From positions 5,578-46,529 of the forward strand of contig PLZH01000227.1 in the NCBI GenBank assembly GCA_003152055.1: DNA of 40,952 nucleotides, in the 5' to 3' direction. Of this stretch, positions 1-8,726 are shown one piece after another. The position numbers and the translations under genes are program-made. Within the stretch, counting starts at the first letter, position 1, and every line of letters begins with the position of its first letter. The notes beneath the pieces were generated by a model. That model searched no databases, was not told the origin of the DNA, and saw only the letters and a program-made list of their open reading frames with translations. This DNA comes from Burkholderiales bacterium. GTDB taxonomy: Bacteria; Pseudomonadota; Gammaproteobacteria; Burkholderiales; Burkholderiaceae_C.

Positions 1-51
1 AGCGTCACTGGGCAGTGCTGGGGGTGCCCCCGGCGCTGGCCCGCGAGGCAT
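1..51 (-). other. left-edge stretch, possible start of a truncated minus-strand gene
   Basis: The 81 bases left of the hslU stop hold no recognisable gene. On the minus strand an ATG at 51 opens a 17-codon frame (rich in Pro, Gly and Ala) that runs off the window edge, so a further gene could begin here 30 bases after hslU. No Shine-Dalgarno sequence precedes it. The same bases contain two small inverted repeats (CACTG-GG-CAGTG and GGGG-GTG-CCCC) without a T-tract, so they could instead be part of the hslU 3' end. Too short to decide. Confidence 0.2.
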
Positions 52-81
52 AGGCCCGAAGGCCTTCGCAGACAACTGGAA

Positions 82-1416
82 CTAGAGGATGTACCGCGAC
101 AGATCGACGTCCTTCGCCAGATCCGCGAGCTTCGCATCGACGGCCGCGGCATCGATCCGGATCGTCTGTCCGCCGCGGTTCGGCGCATCGAAGCTCACTT
201 CGTCGAGCAGGCGCTCCATCACCGTCGCCAGCCTTCGTGCGCCTATGTTTTCGGTGCGCTCGTTGACGTCGTAGGCAATCTGCGCGATGCGGCGGATCGC
301 GTCGGGCGCGATCTCGAGCGTCACGCCTTCGGTTGCGAGCAGCAGCGTGTACTGCTTGACCAGGCTCGCGTGCGTCTGCGTCAGGATCGCCTCGAAGTCA
401 TCGACCGATAGCGAGCCGAGCTCGACGCGGATCGGAAAACGCCCCTGCAACTCGGGAATGAGGTCGCTCGGCTTGGCGAAGTGGAAGGCGCCCGAGGCGA
501 TGAAGAGAATGTGGTCGGTCTTCACCATGCCGTACTTGGTGTTGACGGTCGTGCCTTCGACGAGCGGCAGCAGGTCGCGCTGGACGCCCTGGCGCGAGAC
601 GTCGGCGCCTTGGGTTTCCGAGCGCGAGGCGACCTTGTCGATCTCGTCGATGAAGACGATGCCGTTCTGCTCGGCGTTGGCGAGGGCGCTGGTTTTGATC
701 TCGTCGTCGTTGACGAGCTTGGCCGCTTCTTCGTCGATGAGGAGTTTGTGCGCTTCGGCGATGCGCATCTTGCGCGCCTTCTTCTTGCCGCCGCCGAGAT
801 TGGCGAACATGCCGCGCAGCTGCTCAGTCATTTCCTCCATGCCCGCTGGCCCCATGATCTCCATCGACGGCTTCGCTTCGGCGACCTCGATCTCGATTTC
901 CTTGTCGTCGAGCGAGCCTTCGCGCAGGCGTTTCCGCATCACCTGGCGCGCCGTGTTGTCGGCCGAAGGCGAGGGCGCGAGGCCGAATTCGCTGCGTGCG
1001 CCGGGCACGATGAGCTCGAGGATGCGGTCTTCGGCGGCGTCTTCGGCGCGGGCGCGCAGCCGCTTCATCGCCTGCTCTCGTTCCTGCTTGAACGACATGT
1101 CGACGAGATCGCGGACGATGGAATCGACGTCCTTGCCAACATAGCCCACCTCGGTGAACTTGGTCGCCTCGACCTTGATGAAAGGCGCGTCGGCGAGACG
1201 CGCCAGGCGGCGCGCGATCTCGGTCTTGCCGACACCGGTCGGCCCGATCATGAGAATGTTCTTCGGCGTGATCTCGCCGCGCATCGATTCCTCGACCTGC
1301 AGGCGCCGCCAGCGGTTGCGCAGGGCGATCGCGACGGCGCGCTTGGCGCCGCTCTGGCCGACGATGTGGCGGTCGAGCTCGGAGACGATCTCCTGGGGCG
1401 TCATGCTCGATCTCAT
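82..1416 (-). CDS. hslU: ATP-dependent protease ATPase subunit HslU
   Basis: AAA+ unfoldase that feeds substrates to the HslV peptidase in the cytoplasm (ClpYQ protease). The 444-residue protein aligns with E. coli HslU along its whole length. Visible landmarks are Walker A GPTGVGKT (58-65), the pore-loop GYVG (91-94), an inserted I-domain (about 110-240), Walker B and DEID (252-260), sensor region IASGAF (306-311), the arginine-containing NIGARR segment near 390, and the C-terminal tail ending DLSRYIL, which in this family inserts into HslV. The start at 1416 gives [10 protein letters not shown]; the Met at residue 5 would match the E. coli start almost exactly, and neither has a strong ribosome binding site. 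It lies 91 bases downstream of hslV and is surely co-transcribed with it. Confidence 0.97.
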   Translation of the reverse strand: MRSSMTPQEIVSELDRHIVGQSGAKRAVAIALRNRWRRLQVEESMRGEITPKNILMIGPTGVGKTEIARRLARLADAPFIKVEATKFTEVGYVGKDVDSIVRDLVDMSFKQEREQAMKRLRARAEDAAEDRILELIVPGARSEFGLAPSPSADNTARQVMRKRLREGSLDDKEIEIEVAEAKPSMEIMGPAGMEEMTEQLRGMFANLGGGKKKARKMRIAEAHKLLIDEEAAKLVNDDEIKTSALANAEQNGIVFIDEIDKVASRSETQGADVSRQGVQRDLLPLVEGTTVNTKYGMVKTDHILFIASGAFHFAKPSDLIPELQGRFPIRVELGSLSVDDFEAILTQTHASLVKQYTLLLATEGVTLEIAPDAIRRIAQIAYDVNERTENIGARRLATVMERLLDEVSFDAPNRGGQTIRIDAAAVDAKLADLAKDVDLSRYIL

Positions 1417-1455
1417 GGGCGAACCGCAGCGCCCGCCGGGCCGCCCCGAGGGCGC

Positions 1456-1478
1456 CGCTGCCCCTTCGGGGGGCAGCG
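1456..1478. repeat. GC-rich hairpin in the hslV-hslU gap
   Basis: CGCTGCCCC (1456-1464) and GGGGCAGCG (1470-1478) form a perfect 9-base stem with a five-base TTCGG loop. It is followed by a run of short near-repeats (GCGAGCGAAGTGAGGCGCG, 1477-1495). The hairpin sits between two co-transcribed genes, has no T-tract on either strand, and resembles intergenic hairpin elements I associate with Burkholderiales genomes. It may stabilise or partly terminate the hslV transcript. No second copy was seen in this window. Confidence 0.6.
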
Positions 1479-1507
1479 AGCGAAGTGAGGCGCGACAGGA
1501 CTGGGTT

Positions 1508-2044
1508 TCATTCGAGAAGCTCGATCGTGTGGTTCTGGTTCGTGTAGATGCAGAGATCCGCGGCGATCTCGAGCGAGCGCTTGACGATGTCTTTCGGCGC
1601 CATGTCGGTGTGCTGGAGCAGGGCCCGCGCCGCGGCGCCCGCGTAGGCGCCGCCCGAGCCGATGGCGACGATGCCGTATTCGGGCTCGAGCACGTCGCCG
1701 TTGCCGGTGATGATGAGCGAGGCCTCCCGGTCGGCCACGGCGAGCATCGCCTCGAGCCGGCGCAGGACGCGGTCGGTGCGCCAGTCCTTCGTCAGCTCGA
1801 TCGCGGCGCGCACGAGGTTGCCCTGGTGCTTCTCGAGCTTGGCCTCGAACCGCTCGAAGAGCGTGAAGGCGTCGGCCGTGGCCCCGGCGAAGCCGGCGAG
1901 GACGCGGTCGTGATGAAGCCGGCGGACCTTGCGCGCCGTCGCCTTGATGACGAGGTTGCCGAGCGTGACCTGCCCATCGCCGCCGAGCGCGACGACGTCG
2001 CCGCGGCGCACGCTGACGATCGTCGTGCCGTGATAGCTCTTCAT
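1508..2044 (-). CDS. hslV: ATP-dependent protease peptidase subunit HslV
   Basis: Threonine peptidase of the HslUV complex, a bacterial relative of the proteasome beta subunit. The 178-residue protein begins MKSYHG followed by TTIVSVRR, so the catalytic N-terminal Thr is residue 7 and a six-residue propeptide must be removed; E. coli HslV has only Met before its Thr. Other family marks are GDGQVTLG (22-29), the [10 protein letters not shown] block (51-60), KDWRTDR near 86, and the [15 protein letters not shown] helix. It is the upstream gene of the hslVU pair and starts 51 bases after the STAS-domain gene ends. Confidence 0.97.
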   Translation of the reverse strand: MKSYHGTTIVSVRRGDVVALGGDGQVTLGNLVIKATARKVRRLHHDRVLAGFAGATADAFTLFERFEAKLEKHQGNLVRAAIELTKDWRTDRVLRRLEAMLAVADREASLIITGNGDVLEPEYGIVAIGSGGAYAGAAARALLQHTDMAPKDIVKRSLEIAADLCIYTNQNHTIELLE

Positions 2045-2095
2045 CCGAAGCAGATTGTGACGCCGCCGGCCCGCATCAAGCCGCGACCGACCCGA

Positions 2096-3820
2096 TCAGA
2101 CCGTTCTCACCTTGACCGTCGCGTGCTCGTTGATGCCCATCGCACCGAAGAAGAGCGCGACCATGCGGTGCGCGTCGACGAAATTGACGGTGCGGTTTTC
2201 CGTGCGCCGCGCCAGCACCCAGTTGAGGAGGTCGCCGGCGGCGATGAAGTCGACCCGGATCAGCCGCGCGCACGAGACGTTGACGATCATCGCCTTGCCC
2301 AGCTCGCCGTCCATCTTTCGCAGCGTCAGGCCGATGTCGCCGACGAGCTGGCCGGAGAGCTCGACCGTCGCCACTTCGACCATCGCCGGCACGTCGGTCA
2401 GCTGCGATTCCTGGAAGCTCGTCGACACGTCGCTGACGAGCGAGAGCGGCGGCACCGTCGTGCTCTGGTTCGAGCCGCTGATGCGGACCACGCAGCGCGC
2501 CGATTCCCAAGAGGGCGGCGAAACCTCGTACGTCACGCAGTAGTCGATGGCCGCTTCGTCGAACTGGTCGGGCCGGTTCGTCATGCGCAGCGCGTCGAGG
2601 CGCAGCTGCCAATACGCCGGGTCGGCGTCGCGAACGCCGGTCGGCGCCGCTTCCTGCAACACCGTGAACAGGCGATCCCCGGAGAGCCAGCGCATGTCGA
2701 GGTCTTGCGGAATCCAGCTGCGGAAGAGCTCCGACAAGCGGCCGCTGGCCTCGGCGTCGATCGTCTGCAGCGCCCCCCAGTCGAAGACCCAGGGCAGCGG
2801 CATCTGCAGGGCGAGCGAGGCGAGCTTGGCGACGCCGTCGGCGTCGAGGTAGTTCGGGCAAACCCAGCCGACTTGGCCTTCGATGCGCGAGCTGCTCGGC
2901 CGCTCCTCGCTCGCCGCTTCAGCGACGAGCTTGGGCATCGAGAACCACTGCGGCGCCGACCACCCGAACTGCTGCGCATAGTCGAGCGCGAGGCTTTCGA
3001 ACTTGTGCTGCTGGCCGGTCGCGCGGTAGAGGTCGAACAGGACGAGCCAGGTCTCGGCGTGCTGGGCCCGCGTCCCGCCCGGGCCGGTCAGCGTCGAGAG
3101 CGCTTGCTCGCACTGCTCGAAGTCGGCGTTGGCAAAGGCGATGACGGCTTCGTCGAGATCGGGGTCGTGCGTGACCTCGGCGTTGGTCGCGGAAAATGCC
3201 TTGCCGAAATCCTCGGCCGGCGGCATGTCGAGGCGGATCGGCGCGATCGAAGCCGAGCGCGGCGCCGGCGCCGGCATCGGCATCGGCATCGGCGCGGGCT
3301 TGGCCGCGGCCGGCCTCGGCGCGACGAAGTCCTCGACGCGACCGCCCTGGGCAGGGGGCTGCGGCGGCGGAGTCGGCCGGCCGGAAGCGAGGTCGATCGG
3401 CACCGGCTGCGTCGGCGCGTTGTAGAACTCCGGGGCCCGCGCACGCTGCGTCGTCGCATACGTATCGCCGACCATCTGCTGCTCGATCTCGTCGATCTTC
3501 GCCTTGACGCCGGCGTCCTGCCGGGCCGGCGTCTCGGCCGTGCGCGGCTCCGAATCGTCGAGACGCGATGAGCCGAGCGCCGCCAGCTGCTCGCTGGAAA
3601 GGCCTTCGCGACGTACCTTGCGCAGCATGTCGAACTCGCGCTTGCGCACGAAGTCGTTGCGGCGCTTGCGCTCGATCATCGCCTTCAGCTCGCCCTTGGC
3701 GTAATCGCTTTCGCGGGTGTCTTCGCTGGGCGCGTCGAGCTCGGCCCATTCCGTGGCGGGGTTGGCCACGAACTTGACGACCTTGCGAAAGAAACTCGTC
3801 GTGTCTTTGGGTTCCGCCAT
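2096..3820 (-). CDS. STAS-domain protein, function unknown
   Basis: A 574-residue protein, probably cytoplasmic, with no signal peptide or membrane span. The N-terminal 100 residues are charged and helical with a stretch rich in Arg/Lys (ERKRRNDFVRKREF). A Pro/Ala/Met-rich linker follows (about 150-195, including PMPMPMPAPAP), then a middle region with repeats resembling a helical protein-interaction domain (LDEAVIAFANADFEQCEQAL), and a C-terminal STAS-like domain (about 480-574, with VSCARLIRVDFIAAGDLLNW where STAS proteins carry their central strand and helix). I chose the Met beginning MAEPKDTTSFF; an upstream Met at 3862 would add 14 residues that look unlike coding sequence. STAS domains usually mediate partner switching or nucleotide sensing. 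It sits between dksA and hslV, so a link to stress signalling is possible but unproven. Confidence 0.8.
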   Translation of the reverse strand: MAEPKDTTSFFRKVVKFVANPATEWAELDAPSEDTRESDYAKGELKAMIERKRRNDFVRKREFDMLRKVRREGLSSEQLAALGSSRLDDSEPRTAETPARQDAGVKAKIDEIEQQMVGDTYATTQRARAPEFYNAPTQPVPIDLASGRPTPPPQPPAQGGRVEDFVAPRPAAAKPAPMPMPMPAPAPRSASIAPIRLDMPPAEDFGKAFSATNAEVTHDPDLDEAVIAFANADFEQCEQALSTLTGPGGTRAQHAETWLVLFDLYRATGQQHKFESLALDYAQQFGWSAPQWFSMPKLVAEAASEERPSSSRIEGQVGWVCPNYLDADGVAKLASLALQMPLPWVFDWGALQTIDAEASGRLSELFRSWIPQDLDMRWLSGDRLFTVLQEAAPTGVRDADPAYWQLRLDALRMTNRPDQFDEAAIDYCVTYEVSPPSWESARCVVRISGSNQSTTVPPLSLVSDVSTSFQESQLTDVPAMVEVATVELSGQLVGDIGLTLRKMDGELGKAMIVNVSCARLIRVDFIAAGDLLNWVLARRTENRTVNFVDAHRMVALFFGAMGINEHATVKVRTV

Positions 3821-3872
3821 CGGGAAAATCGAAACGCCGTCGGATGCCGGGCGGCACGGCATCGCCGACCGG

Positions 3873-4880
3873 CTAGTCGCCGAACATTTTCTGCTTCAGT
3901 TCGCGCCGCTGTTGCGCCTCGAGCGACAGTGTAGCCGTGGGCCGTGCGATGAGGCGGCCGAGGCCGATGGGTTCGCCTGTTTCGTCACAGAAACCGTAGT
4001 CGCCCGACTCCAGCCGGGCCAGCGACTGCGAGATCTTCTTCAGCAGTTTGCGCTCACGGTCACGGGTGCGCAGCTCGAGGGCGTGCTCCTCCTCGATGGT
4101 CGCGCGGTCGGCCGGATCGGGAACGATGGACGTGTCTTCGCGCAGGTGTTCGGTCGTCTCGCCGGCATTGCTAAGCAGATCGTTCTTCAGCGCGTCGAGC
4201 TTCATGCGGAAGAACTCGATCTGCTTCTCGTTCATGTACTCCGAATCGGGCATCGCCAGGACTTCGGCGTCGGTCAGGTCGCGGCCGCCCTTCGTTTTCC
4301 AGGCATTGGCGAGCTTGGGGTCGGATTTGTGTCGTTCACGGGGCGTGTCGTTTTCCAGCTTGTTCATCTCTCGGGTCGGGGGCCGAGGCGGAGCGAACCG
4401 GTCGGCGAATCTCGAAGTCGGCGGCGGCAAGGGCGCCTGGACGGGGGCGACGAAATACTTCGGCGTGCCGCGCCCTTTGCGCGGCACGACGCCGGCCGGT
4501 ATGGCATGCCGCGTGACCGGCGCCAGCGTCGGCACGGCAACCTTCGCCGCGGTCACCGCGGGCGCGGGCGTCGGCCTTTTCGCCGGCGCCGGCTTGGCCG
4601 GCTTCATCCCCTTGGCAGCCTTGGCCGGGGCAGACTTCACTTTCGCCTGGGGTTTGGCGGCGGGTCGAACCTTTTTCGCCGGCGCCGCCTTCTTGCCCGG
4701 CGCCGCCTTCTTCACGGCGTGCACCTTCTTCACGGCGTGCGCCTTCGCGGAACTTGCCTTCGGAGCCGGGCGCGCGGCCTTCGCCGGCGAAACCTTCTTC
4801 GCGGGCAGTTTCTTCTTGGCAGGCGCTGCCCTCTTGGCGGCGCCCTTGGGCGATGTTTTCTTGCCGGCAGATGTGCTCAC
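3873..4880 (-). CDS. dksA: DksA, RNA polymerase secondary-channel regulator with a histone H1-like N-terminal tail
   Basis: Binds RNA polymerase and, with ppGpp, reprograms transcription in the stringent response. The conserved core lies at about 172-335. The coiled-coil tip keeps the acidic residues (PDPADRA; D255, D258, A260), and the following ELRTRDRERKL matches E. coli DksA. The zinc-finger positions read C298-X2-T301-X17-S319-X2-A322, so three of four Cys ligands are gone, as in the zinc-independent 'C-minus' type described for Pseudomonas DksA2. Residues 1 to about 110 are an Ala/Lys/Pro-rich low-complexity tail of the histone H1 or AlgP kind; E. coli DksA (151 residues) has none. The start is GTG with an AGGAGG six to seven bases upstream. 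The GTPase gene upstream may serve zinc supply. Confidence 0.92.
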   Translation of the reverse strand: MSTSAGKKTSPKGAAKRAAPAKKKLPAKKVSPAKAARPAPKASSAKAHAVKKVHAVKKAAPGKKAAPAKKVRPAAKPQAKVKSAPAKAAKGMKPAKPAPAKRPTPAPAVTAAKVAVPTLAPVTRHAIPAGVVPRKGRGTPKYFVAPVQAPLPPPTSRFADRFAPPRPPTREMNKLENDTPRERHKSDPKLANAWKTKGGRDLTDAEVLAMPDSEYMNEKQIEFFRMKLDALKNDLLSNAGETTEHLREDTSIVPDPADRATIEEEHALELRTRDRERKLLKKISQSLARLESGDYGFCDETGEPIGLGRLIARPTATLSLEAQQRRELKQKMFGD

Positions 4881-4884
4881 AGAT

Positions 4885-4890
4885 CCTCCT
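4885..4890 (-). promoter_or_regulatory. ribosome binding site fixing the GTG start of dksA
   Basis: On the minus strand a consensus AGGAGG (bases 4885-4890) sits four bases before the ATCTGTG context of the dksA GTG start at 4880. It is among the strongest ribosome binding sites in the window. It supports including the whole Ala/Lys/Pro-rich tail in the protein rather than starting at Met172. Confidence 0.75.
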
Positions 4891-4957
4891 CATGGCGGCG
4901 GCTCGACCCCGCATGGCAAGGCGGATGGGCAGGGCGGTGCCGTTTTGGCCGCCGCGG

Positions 4958-4963
4958 ATTGTA
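4958..4963 (-). promoter_or_regulatory. possible -10 element of dksA
   Basis: The minus strand reads TACAAT followed by the GC-only stretch CCGCGGCGGCC, inside the 178-base gap between the GTPase gene and dksA. The hexamer matches the sigma-70 -10 consensus at five of six bases. No good -35 is seen 16-18 bases upstream. A GC-rich discriminator after the -10 is what promoters inhibited by ppGpp and DksA usually show, so autoregulation is conceivable. Confidence 0.35.
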
Positions 4964-5058
4964 GTCACGCGCGTCGCGCGCCGATGCACTGTCTTCGAGC
5001 GTCGAGATGCCGATTGTTTCCGAGCCGTCCGAAAGCCCCCCCGATCACGCGCCGCGCG

Positions 5059-6102
5059 TCAGACAAGGCATTGCTTCAGGCCTTGCTCGAGGATCTCCTT
5101 CGGCAGGTCGATGCCGATGAACACCATCTTGCTCGTCTTCTTCTCGCCCGGCGCCCATTTCGGGCCGAGGTCGCTGCCCATCAGTTGGTGCACGCCCTGG
5201 AAGATCACCTTGCGGTCGGAGCCCTTCATGTTCAGAACGCCCTTGTAGCGCAACAGCTTCGGCCCGTAGACCTGGACGATGGCGCCGAGGAAATCCTCGA
5301 GCTTGCCGGCGTCGAGCGGCTTGTCGGCGCGAAAGACGAACGACTTCACGTCGTCGTCATGGGCATGGTGGTGCGGGTGGTCGCCGTGCTCGCCGTGCTC
5401 GCCGTGCTCGTGGTCGTGGTGAGGGTCGTCGTGGTCGTGCTCGTCGGCCTTCAGGAATTCCGGGTCGATCTCGAGCTTGGCGTTGAGGTTGAAGCCCTTC
5501 AGGTCGAACACGTCCGAGATCGGCACCTCGCCGAAATGCACCTTCGTCTGCTTGGCCCGCGGGTTCATGTGCCTGACGCGGTGGATCAGCGCCTCGACCG
5601 TCTCGTCGTCGACGAGATCGGTCTTGCTGATGAAGATCTGGTCGGCGAATCCGACCTGGCGCCGCGCTTCCTGGCGGTCGTCGAGCTGCTGGTCGCCGTG
5701 CTTGGCGTCGACGAGCGTGAGGATCGAGTCGAGCAGGTAGCTCTCGGCGATCTCGTCGTCCATGAAGAAGGTCTGTGCCACGGGGCCGGGATCGGCCAGG
5801 CCCGTCGTCTCGATGACGACTCGGTCGAAATCGAGCTCGCCCTTTCTCTTCTTCTCGGCCAGATCGGCGAGCGTCGTGCGCAGGTCTTCGCGGATCGAGC
5901 AGCAGACGCAGCCGTTGTTGAGCTGGATGATCTGCTCCTTGGAGTCCTGCACGAGGATCTCGTTGTCGATGTTCTCGTCACCGAACTCGTTCTCGATGAC
6001 GGCGATCTTCTGCCCGTGCGCCTCGCTGAGCACACGCTTCAGAAGCGTCGTCTTGCCCGAGCCCAGAAAGCCGGTCAGGATGGTGGCGGGAATGAGGCTC
6101 AT
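5059..6102 (-). CDS. COG0523 (CobW/ZNG1-like) metallochaperone GTPase
   Basis: P-loop GTPase of the G3E family, whose members deliver zinc, cobalt or nickel to client proteins. The 347-residue form shows Walker A GFLGSGKT (11-18), the family metal motif CVCC (65-68), ETTGLADP (98-105), the guanine-specificity motif SKTD (159-162), and a metal-buffer loop at 222-248 with 13 His among 27 residues. A CobW C-terminal domain follows (about 252-340). I take the start at 6102 because AAGGTGA lies eight to nine bases before it; the frame is open 17 codons further up. It sits directly upstream of the zinc-independent dksA, which hints at a role in zinc homeostasis, although no AT-rich Zur box is visible in front. 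The metal cannot be read from sequence. Confidence 0.88.
   Translation of the reverse strand: MSLIPATILTGFLGSGKTTLLKRVLSEAHGQKIAVIENEFGDENIDNEILVQDSKEQIIQLNNGCVCCSIREDLRTTLADLAEKKRKGELDFDRVVIETTGLADPGPVAQTFFMDDEIAESYLLDSILTLVDAKHGDQQLDDRQEARRQVGFADQIFISKTDLVDDETVEALIHRVRHMNPRAKQTKVHFGEVPISDVFDLKGFNLNAKLEIDPEFLKADEHDHDDPHHDHEHGEHGEHGDHPHHHAHDDDVKSFVFRADKPLDAGKLEDFLGAIVQVYGPKLLRYKGVLNMKGSDRKVIFQGVHQLMGSDLGPKWAPGEKKTSKMVFIGIDLPKEILEQGLKQCLV
5382..5408. repeat. three tandem 9-base units in the His-rich loop
   Basis: The unit CGCCGTGCT occurs three times head to tail (5382-5390, 5391-5399, 5400-5408) and codes for the repeated Glu-His-Gly triplets of the GTPase His-rich loop on the minus strand. 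In-frame gain or loss of units would change the number of metal-binding His residues without breaking the frame. Confidence 0.75.
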
Positions 6103-6294
6103 GGACGATTCACCTTCGTTCTGCGTTTGCGGGGTGGCGGATCTGCCGGGCACGGGCCGGACATGGGGGCAGCGCCCGCCTTCGTCAAGGTAGCAGGCTT
6201 GTCAAGCCGGCGCGCCGGTGCGACATGCCGTTAGGGTAAGCTCATCGATCCTCAGGCTTTGGCGGATCGCGCGTTTTACCGCGCCCGCCCCTCG

Positions 6295-7188
6295 ATGTCA
6301 GAACCCTCCGCCGCCCGCGCCTCGCGCGGCGCCGACAAGGCCGCCCCGTCGTCTGGCCGGCGAAACCTCTTCCAGAAGCTCGTCGATCTCGTCTCGCCGG
6401 GCCCCGAGTCGCGCGACCAGCTCATCGAATCGCTGGCCGACGCCGAGCAGAAGGAGCTGATCGATCCCGAGTCGCGGATGATGCTCGAAGGCGTGATCCG
6501 CATGGCCGACATGACGGCCGGCGACGTCATGGTGCCGACGCGCCACATGGACCTGCTCGACATCGACGCTCCGTTCGACGAGATGCTGCACGTCATCATC
6601 CGCACCGGCCATTCCCGTTTTCCGGTCTTCGAGGGGCGGCGCGAGAACGTCATCGGCATCCTCATGGCCAAGGATCTGCTGAAGCTGCAGCGCTCGCCGG
6701 ATCTCAACCTGCGCACGCTGTTGCGGCCGGCGGTTTTCGTGCCCGAATCCAAGGCGCTGAACGACCTGCTGCGCGATTTTCGCTCGACCCGCAACCACCT
6801 CGCCATCGTCATCGACGAGTTCGGCACGACGGCCGGGTTGCTGACGATCGAAGACGTGCTCGAGGAGATCGTCGGCGAGATCGAGGACGAGTTCGACGAG
6901 AAGGACGGCGAGAGCGCCATCTACACGCTCGCCGACGGCAGCCAGCGTGTCGCCGGTGACGTGACGGTCGTTGCGGTCAACGAGTTCTTCGAGGTCGCCC
7001 TGCCGACGACCGAGTTCGACACGATCGGCGGTCTCGTCGCTCACGAGCTCGGCCACGTGCCGCGGCGAGGCGAGGCGCTGACGCTATCCGGCCTCGTCTT
7101 TTCGGTGATGCTCGCGCGCGGCGGCGCCGTGCGCTGGTTCAAGGTGACCCGCGCCGCCGAAGAGGCGCTCGGGTCCGACGGCGCTTGA
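6295..7188 (+). CDS. HlyC/CorC-family transporter-associated CBS protein (CorC/YbeX-like)
   Basis: Cytosolic CBS-pair protein of the CorC/YbeX group, which lacks the membrane DUF21 domain and is linked to Mg/Co efflux and to ribosome/RNA maintenance. The protein has 297 residues from the ATG at 6295. It has a hydrophilic N-terminus, a RSMMxGVIRMADMTAGDVMVPT entry into CBS1 (about 65-115), a second CBS with LAIVIDEFGTTAGLLTIEDVLEEIVGEI (about 165-200), and a CorC_HlyC C-terminal domain with FDTIGGLVAHELGHVPRRGE (about 240-265). A TTG at 6259 would add 12 residues; no clear ribosome binding site favours either. The stop overlaps the lnt start (TTGA), the usual ybeX-lnt pairing of proteobacteria. 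Confidence 0.9.
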   Translation: MSEPSAARASRGADKAAPSSGRRNLFQKLVDLVSPGPESRDQLIESLADAEQKELIDPESRMMLEGVIRMADMTAGDVMVPTRHMDLLDIDAPFDEMLHVIIRTGHSRFPVFEGRRENVIGILMAKDLLKLQRSPDLNLRTLLRPAVFVPESKALNDLLRDFRSTRNHLAIVIDEFGTTAGLLTIEDVLEEIVGEIEDEFDEKDGESAIYTLADGSQRVAGDVTVVAVNEFFEVALPTTEFDTIGGLVAHELGHVPRRGEALTLSGLVFSVMLARGGAVRWFKVTRAAEEALGSDGA

Positions 7189-8726
7189 GGGGCTGGCTCG
7201 GGGCCGATTCGGCGCGCGGTCGCCTCGCGGTCGACCTGGCGTTCGCCGCCGGGCTCGGCGCGCTGCAGACCGTCGCCTACGTCGAGACGGCGTTCTGGCC
7301 ACTGCAGATGCTCGCCGTCGCGCTGCTCGCCTGGCGCGTCGGCGGCGCATCGGCATGGCGCGCGGCGGCCCTCGGGCTGGCCTTCGGTACGGCCTGGCTC
7401 GGCGCTGGCACCTGGTGGCTCTTCGTCAGCATGCATCGCTATGGCGGATTGCCGGCCTGGCTCGCCGCGCTCGCTGTGCTCGCGCTCTCTGTCTTTCTCT
7501 CGCTCTACCTGGCCGCGGCGATGATGGCGGCGGCGCGCTGGCGACCGCGCGGGCCGCTGCGCGGCGCCCTCGTCTTCGCCGCCGCCTGGCTGCTCGCCGA
7601 GCTGGCGCGCGGGCTCATCTTCACCGGCTTTCCCTGGGTCGCCAGCGGCTACGCGCATGTCGACTCGCCGCTCGCGGGGCTGGCGCCCTGGGTCGGCGCC
7701 TACGGCATCGGCGCCGTCGCGGCAGCGCTCGCTGCAGCCTTCGGCTTCAGCCGGCTCGGCAACCTGCGCGCCTGGCTGGCCCCGAGCGCGGCTCTGCTCG
7801 GCACGCTCGTTCTCGGCGCGTTCGCCGGCAACGTCGAATTCACGCGGCCGACCGGCTCGCTTCGCGTCACGCTCCTGCAAGGCAACGTGCCGCAGGACGA
7901 GAAGTTCTCGCTGCGCTACGTGCCGCAAGCGCTCGAGCTGACCGCGGCCCAGCTCGAGGCCGCGCGGGGCGATCTCGTCGTCGGGCCGGAGACCGTGGTT
8001 CCCATGCTTCCGAGCCAGCTCGATCCGAAGTGGTGGCAGGCCGTGCTCGATCGCTTCCGCGCGCCGGACCGGGCGGCGCTCATCGGCGTGCCGCTCGGCG
8101 ACGAGGATGCGGGCTACACGAATTCGGCGATCGGCATCTCGGCGGCGTCGGCAAGGCTGCCCGGCGGCTTCTATCGCTACGACAAGCACCACCTCGTGCC
8201 TTTCGGCGAATTCATTCCGACCGGGTTTCACTGGTTCACCCGGCTGATGGATATTCCCCTCGGCGACTTCAATCGCGGGCCGCTCGTGGCCCCGTCTTTC
8301 GTCGTCAAGGGCGAGCGCGTCGCGCCGAACATCTGCTACGAGGATCTGTTCGGCGAAGAACTCGCGGCACGCTTCATCACTGAAGCCGCGGCGCCGACGA
8401 TCCTCGCCAACATCAGCAACATCGGCTGGTTCGGCGAGACGATCGCCGTGCCGCAGCACCTGCAGATCTCGCGCATGCGCAGCCTCGAGTTGCAGCGGCC
8501 GATGATCCGCGCGACGAATACGGGCGCCACGGTGGTCATCGATCATCGCGGCGTGGTCACCGCGTCGCTGGCACCGTTCACGCGCGGCGAGCTCGAGGCG
8601 AGCGTCGAAGGGCGCAGCGGCACGACGCCGTTCGCGTGGTGGGCCGGCCGCTTCGGGCTCGGGCCGCTCGTGCTTCTCGGCGCGCTGACGCTGGCGATCG
8701 CGTTTGCGTCGAGACGCCGCCCCTAA
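7185..8726 (+). CDS. lnt: apolipoprotein N-acyltransferase Lnt
   Basis: Inner-membrane enzyme that adds the third acyl chain to the N-terminal Cys of lipoproteins so that the Lol system can sort them. The 513-residue protein has about seven or eight hydrophobic spans: most in the first 215 residues, one at the C-terminus (about 485-508). The nitrilase domain (about 225-480) holds the catalytic triad E269 (VVGPETVVP), K334 ([12 protein letters not shown]) and C384 (NICYEDLF). The start is TTG overlapping the corC-like stop by four bases, implying translational coupling. An alternative start was not found that keeps the first membrane span. Length agrees with the family (about 510). Confidence 0.95.
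   Translation: MRGWLGADSARGRLAVDLAFAAGLGALQTVAYVETAFWPLQMLAVALLAWRVGGASAWRAAALGLAFGTAWLGAGTWWLFVSMHRYGGLPAWLAALAVLALSVFLSLYLAAAMMAAARWRPRGPLRGALVFAAAWLLAELARGLIFTGFPWVASGYAHVDSPLAGLAPWVGAYGIGAVAAALAAAFGFSRLGNLRAWLAPSAALLGTLVLGAFAGNVEFTRPTGSLRVTLLQGNVPQDEKFSLRYVPQALELTAAQLEAARGDLVVGPETVVPMLPSQLDPKWWQAVLDRFRAPDRAALIGVPLGDEDAGYTNSAIGISAASARLPGGFYRYDKHHLVPFGEFIPTGFHWFTRLMDIPLGDFNRGPLVAPSFVVKGERVAPNICYEDLFGEELAARFITEAAAPTILANISNIGWFGETIAVPQHLQISRMRSLELQRPMIRATNTGATVVIDHRGVVTASLAPFTRGELEASVEGRSGTTPFAWWAGRFGLGPLVLLGALTLAIAFASRRRP

Noticed and set aside
1154-3571. A long plus-strand open frame (about 800 codons) opposite hslV and the STAS gene
   Set aside because: It is Arg/Asp/Val-rich antisense translation of GC-rich genes, overlaps clear coding sequence on the other strand, and shows no domain.
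6103-6294. Zur box in front of the COG0523 GTPase
   Set aside because: No AT-rich GTTATA-type palindrome is present in the divergent gap; the region is uniformly GC-rich.
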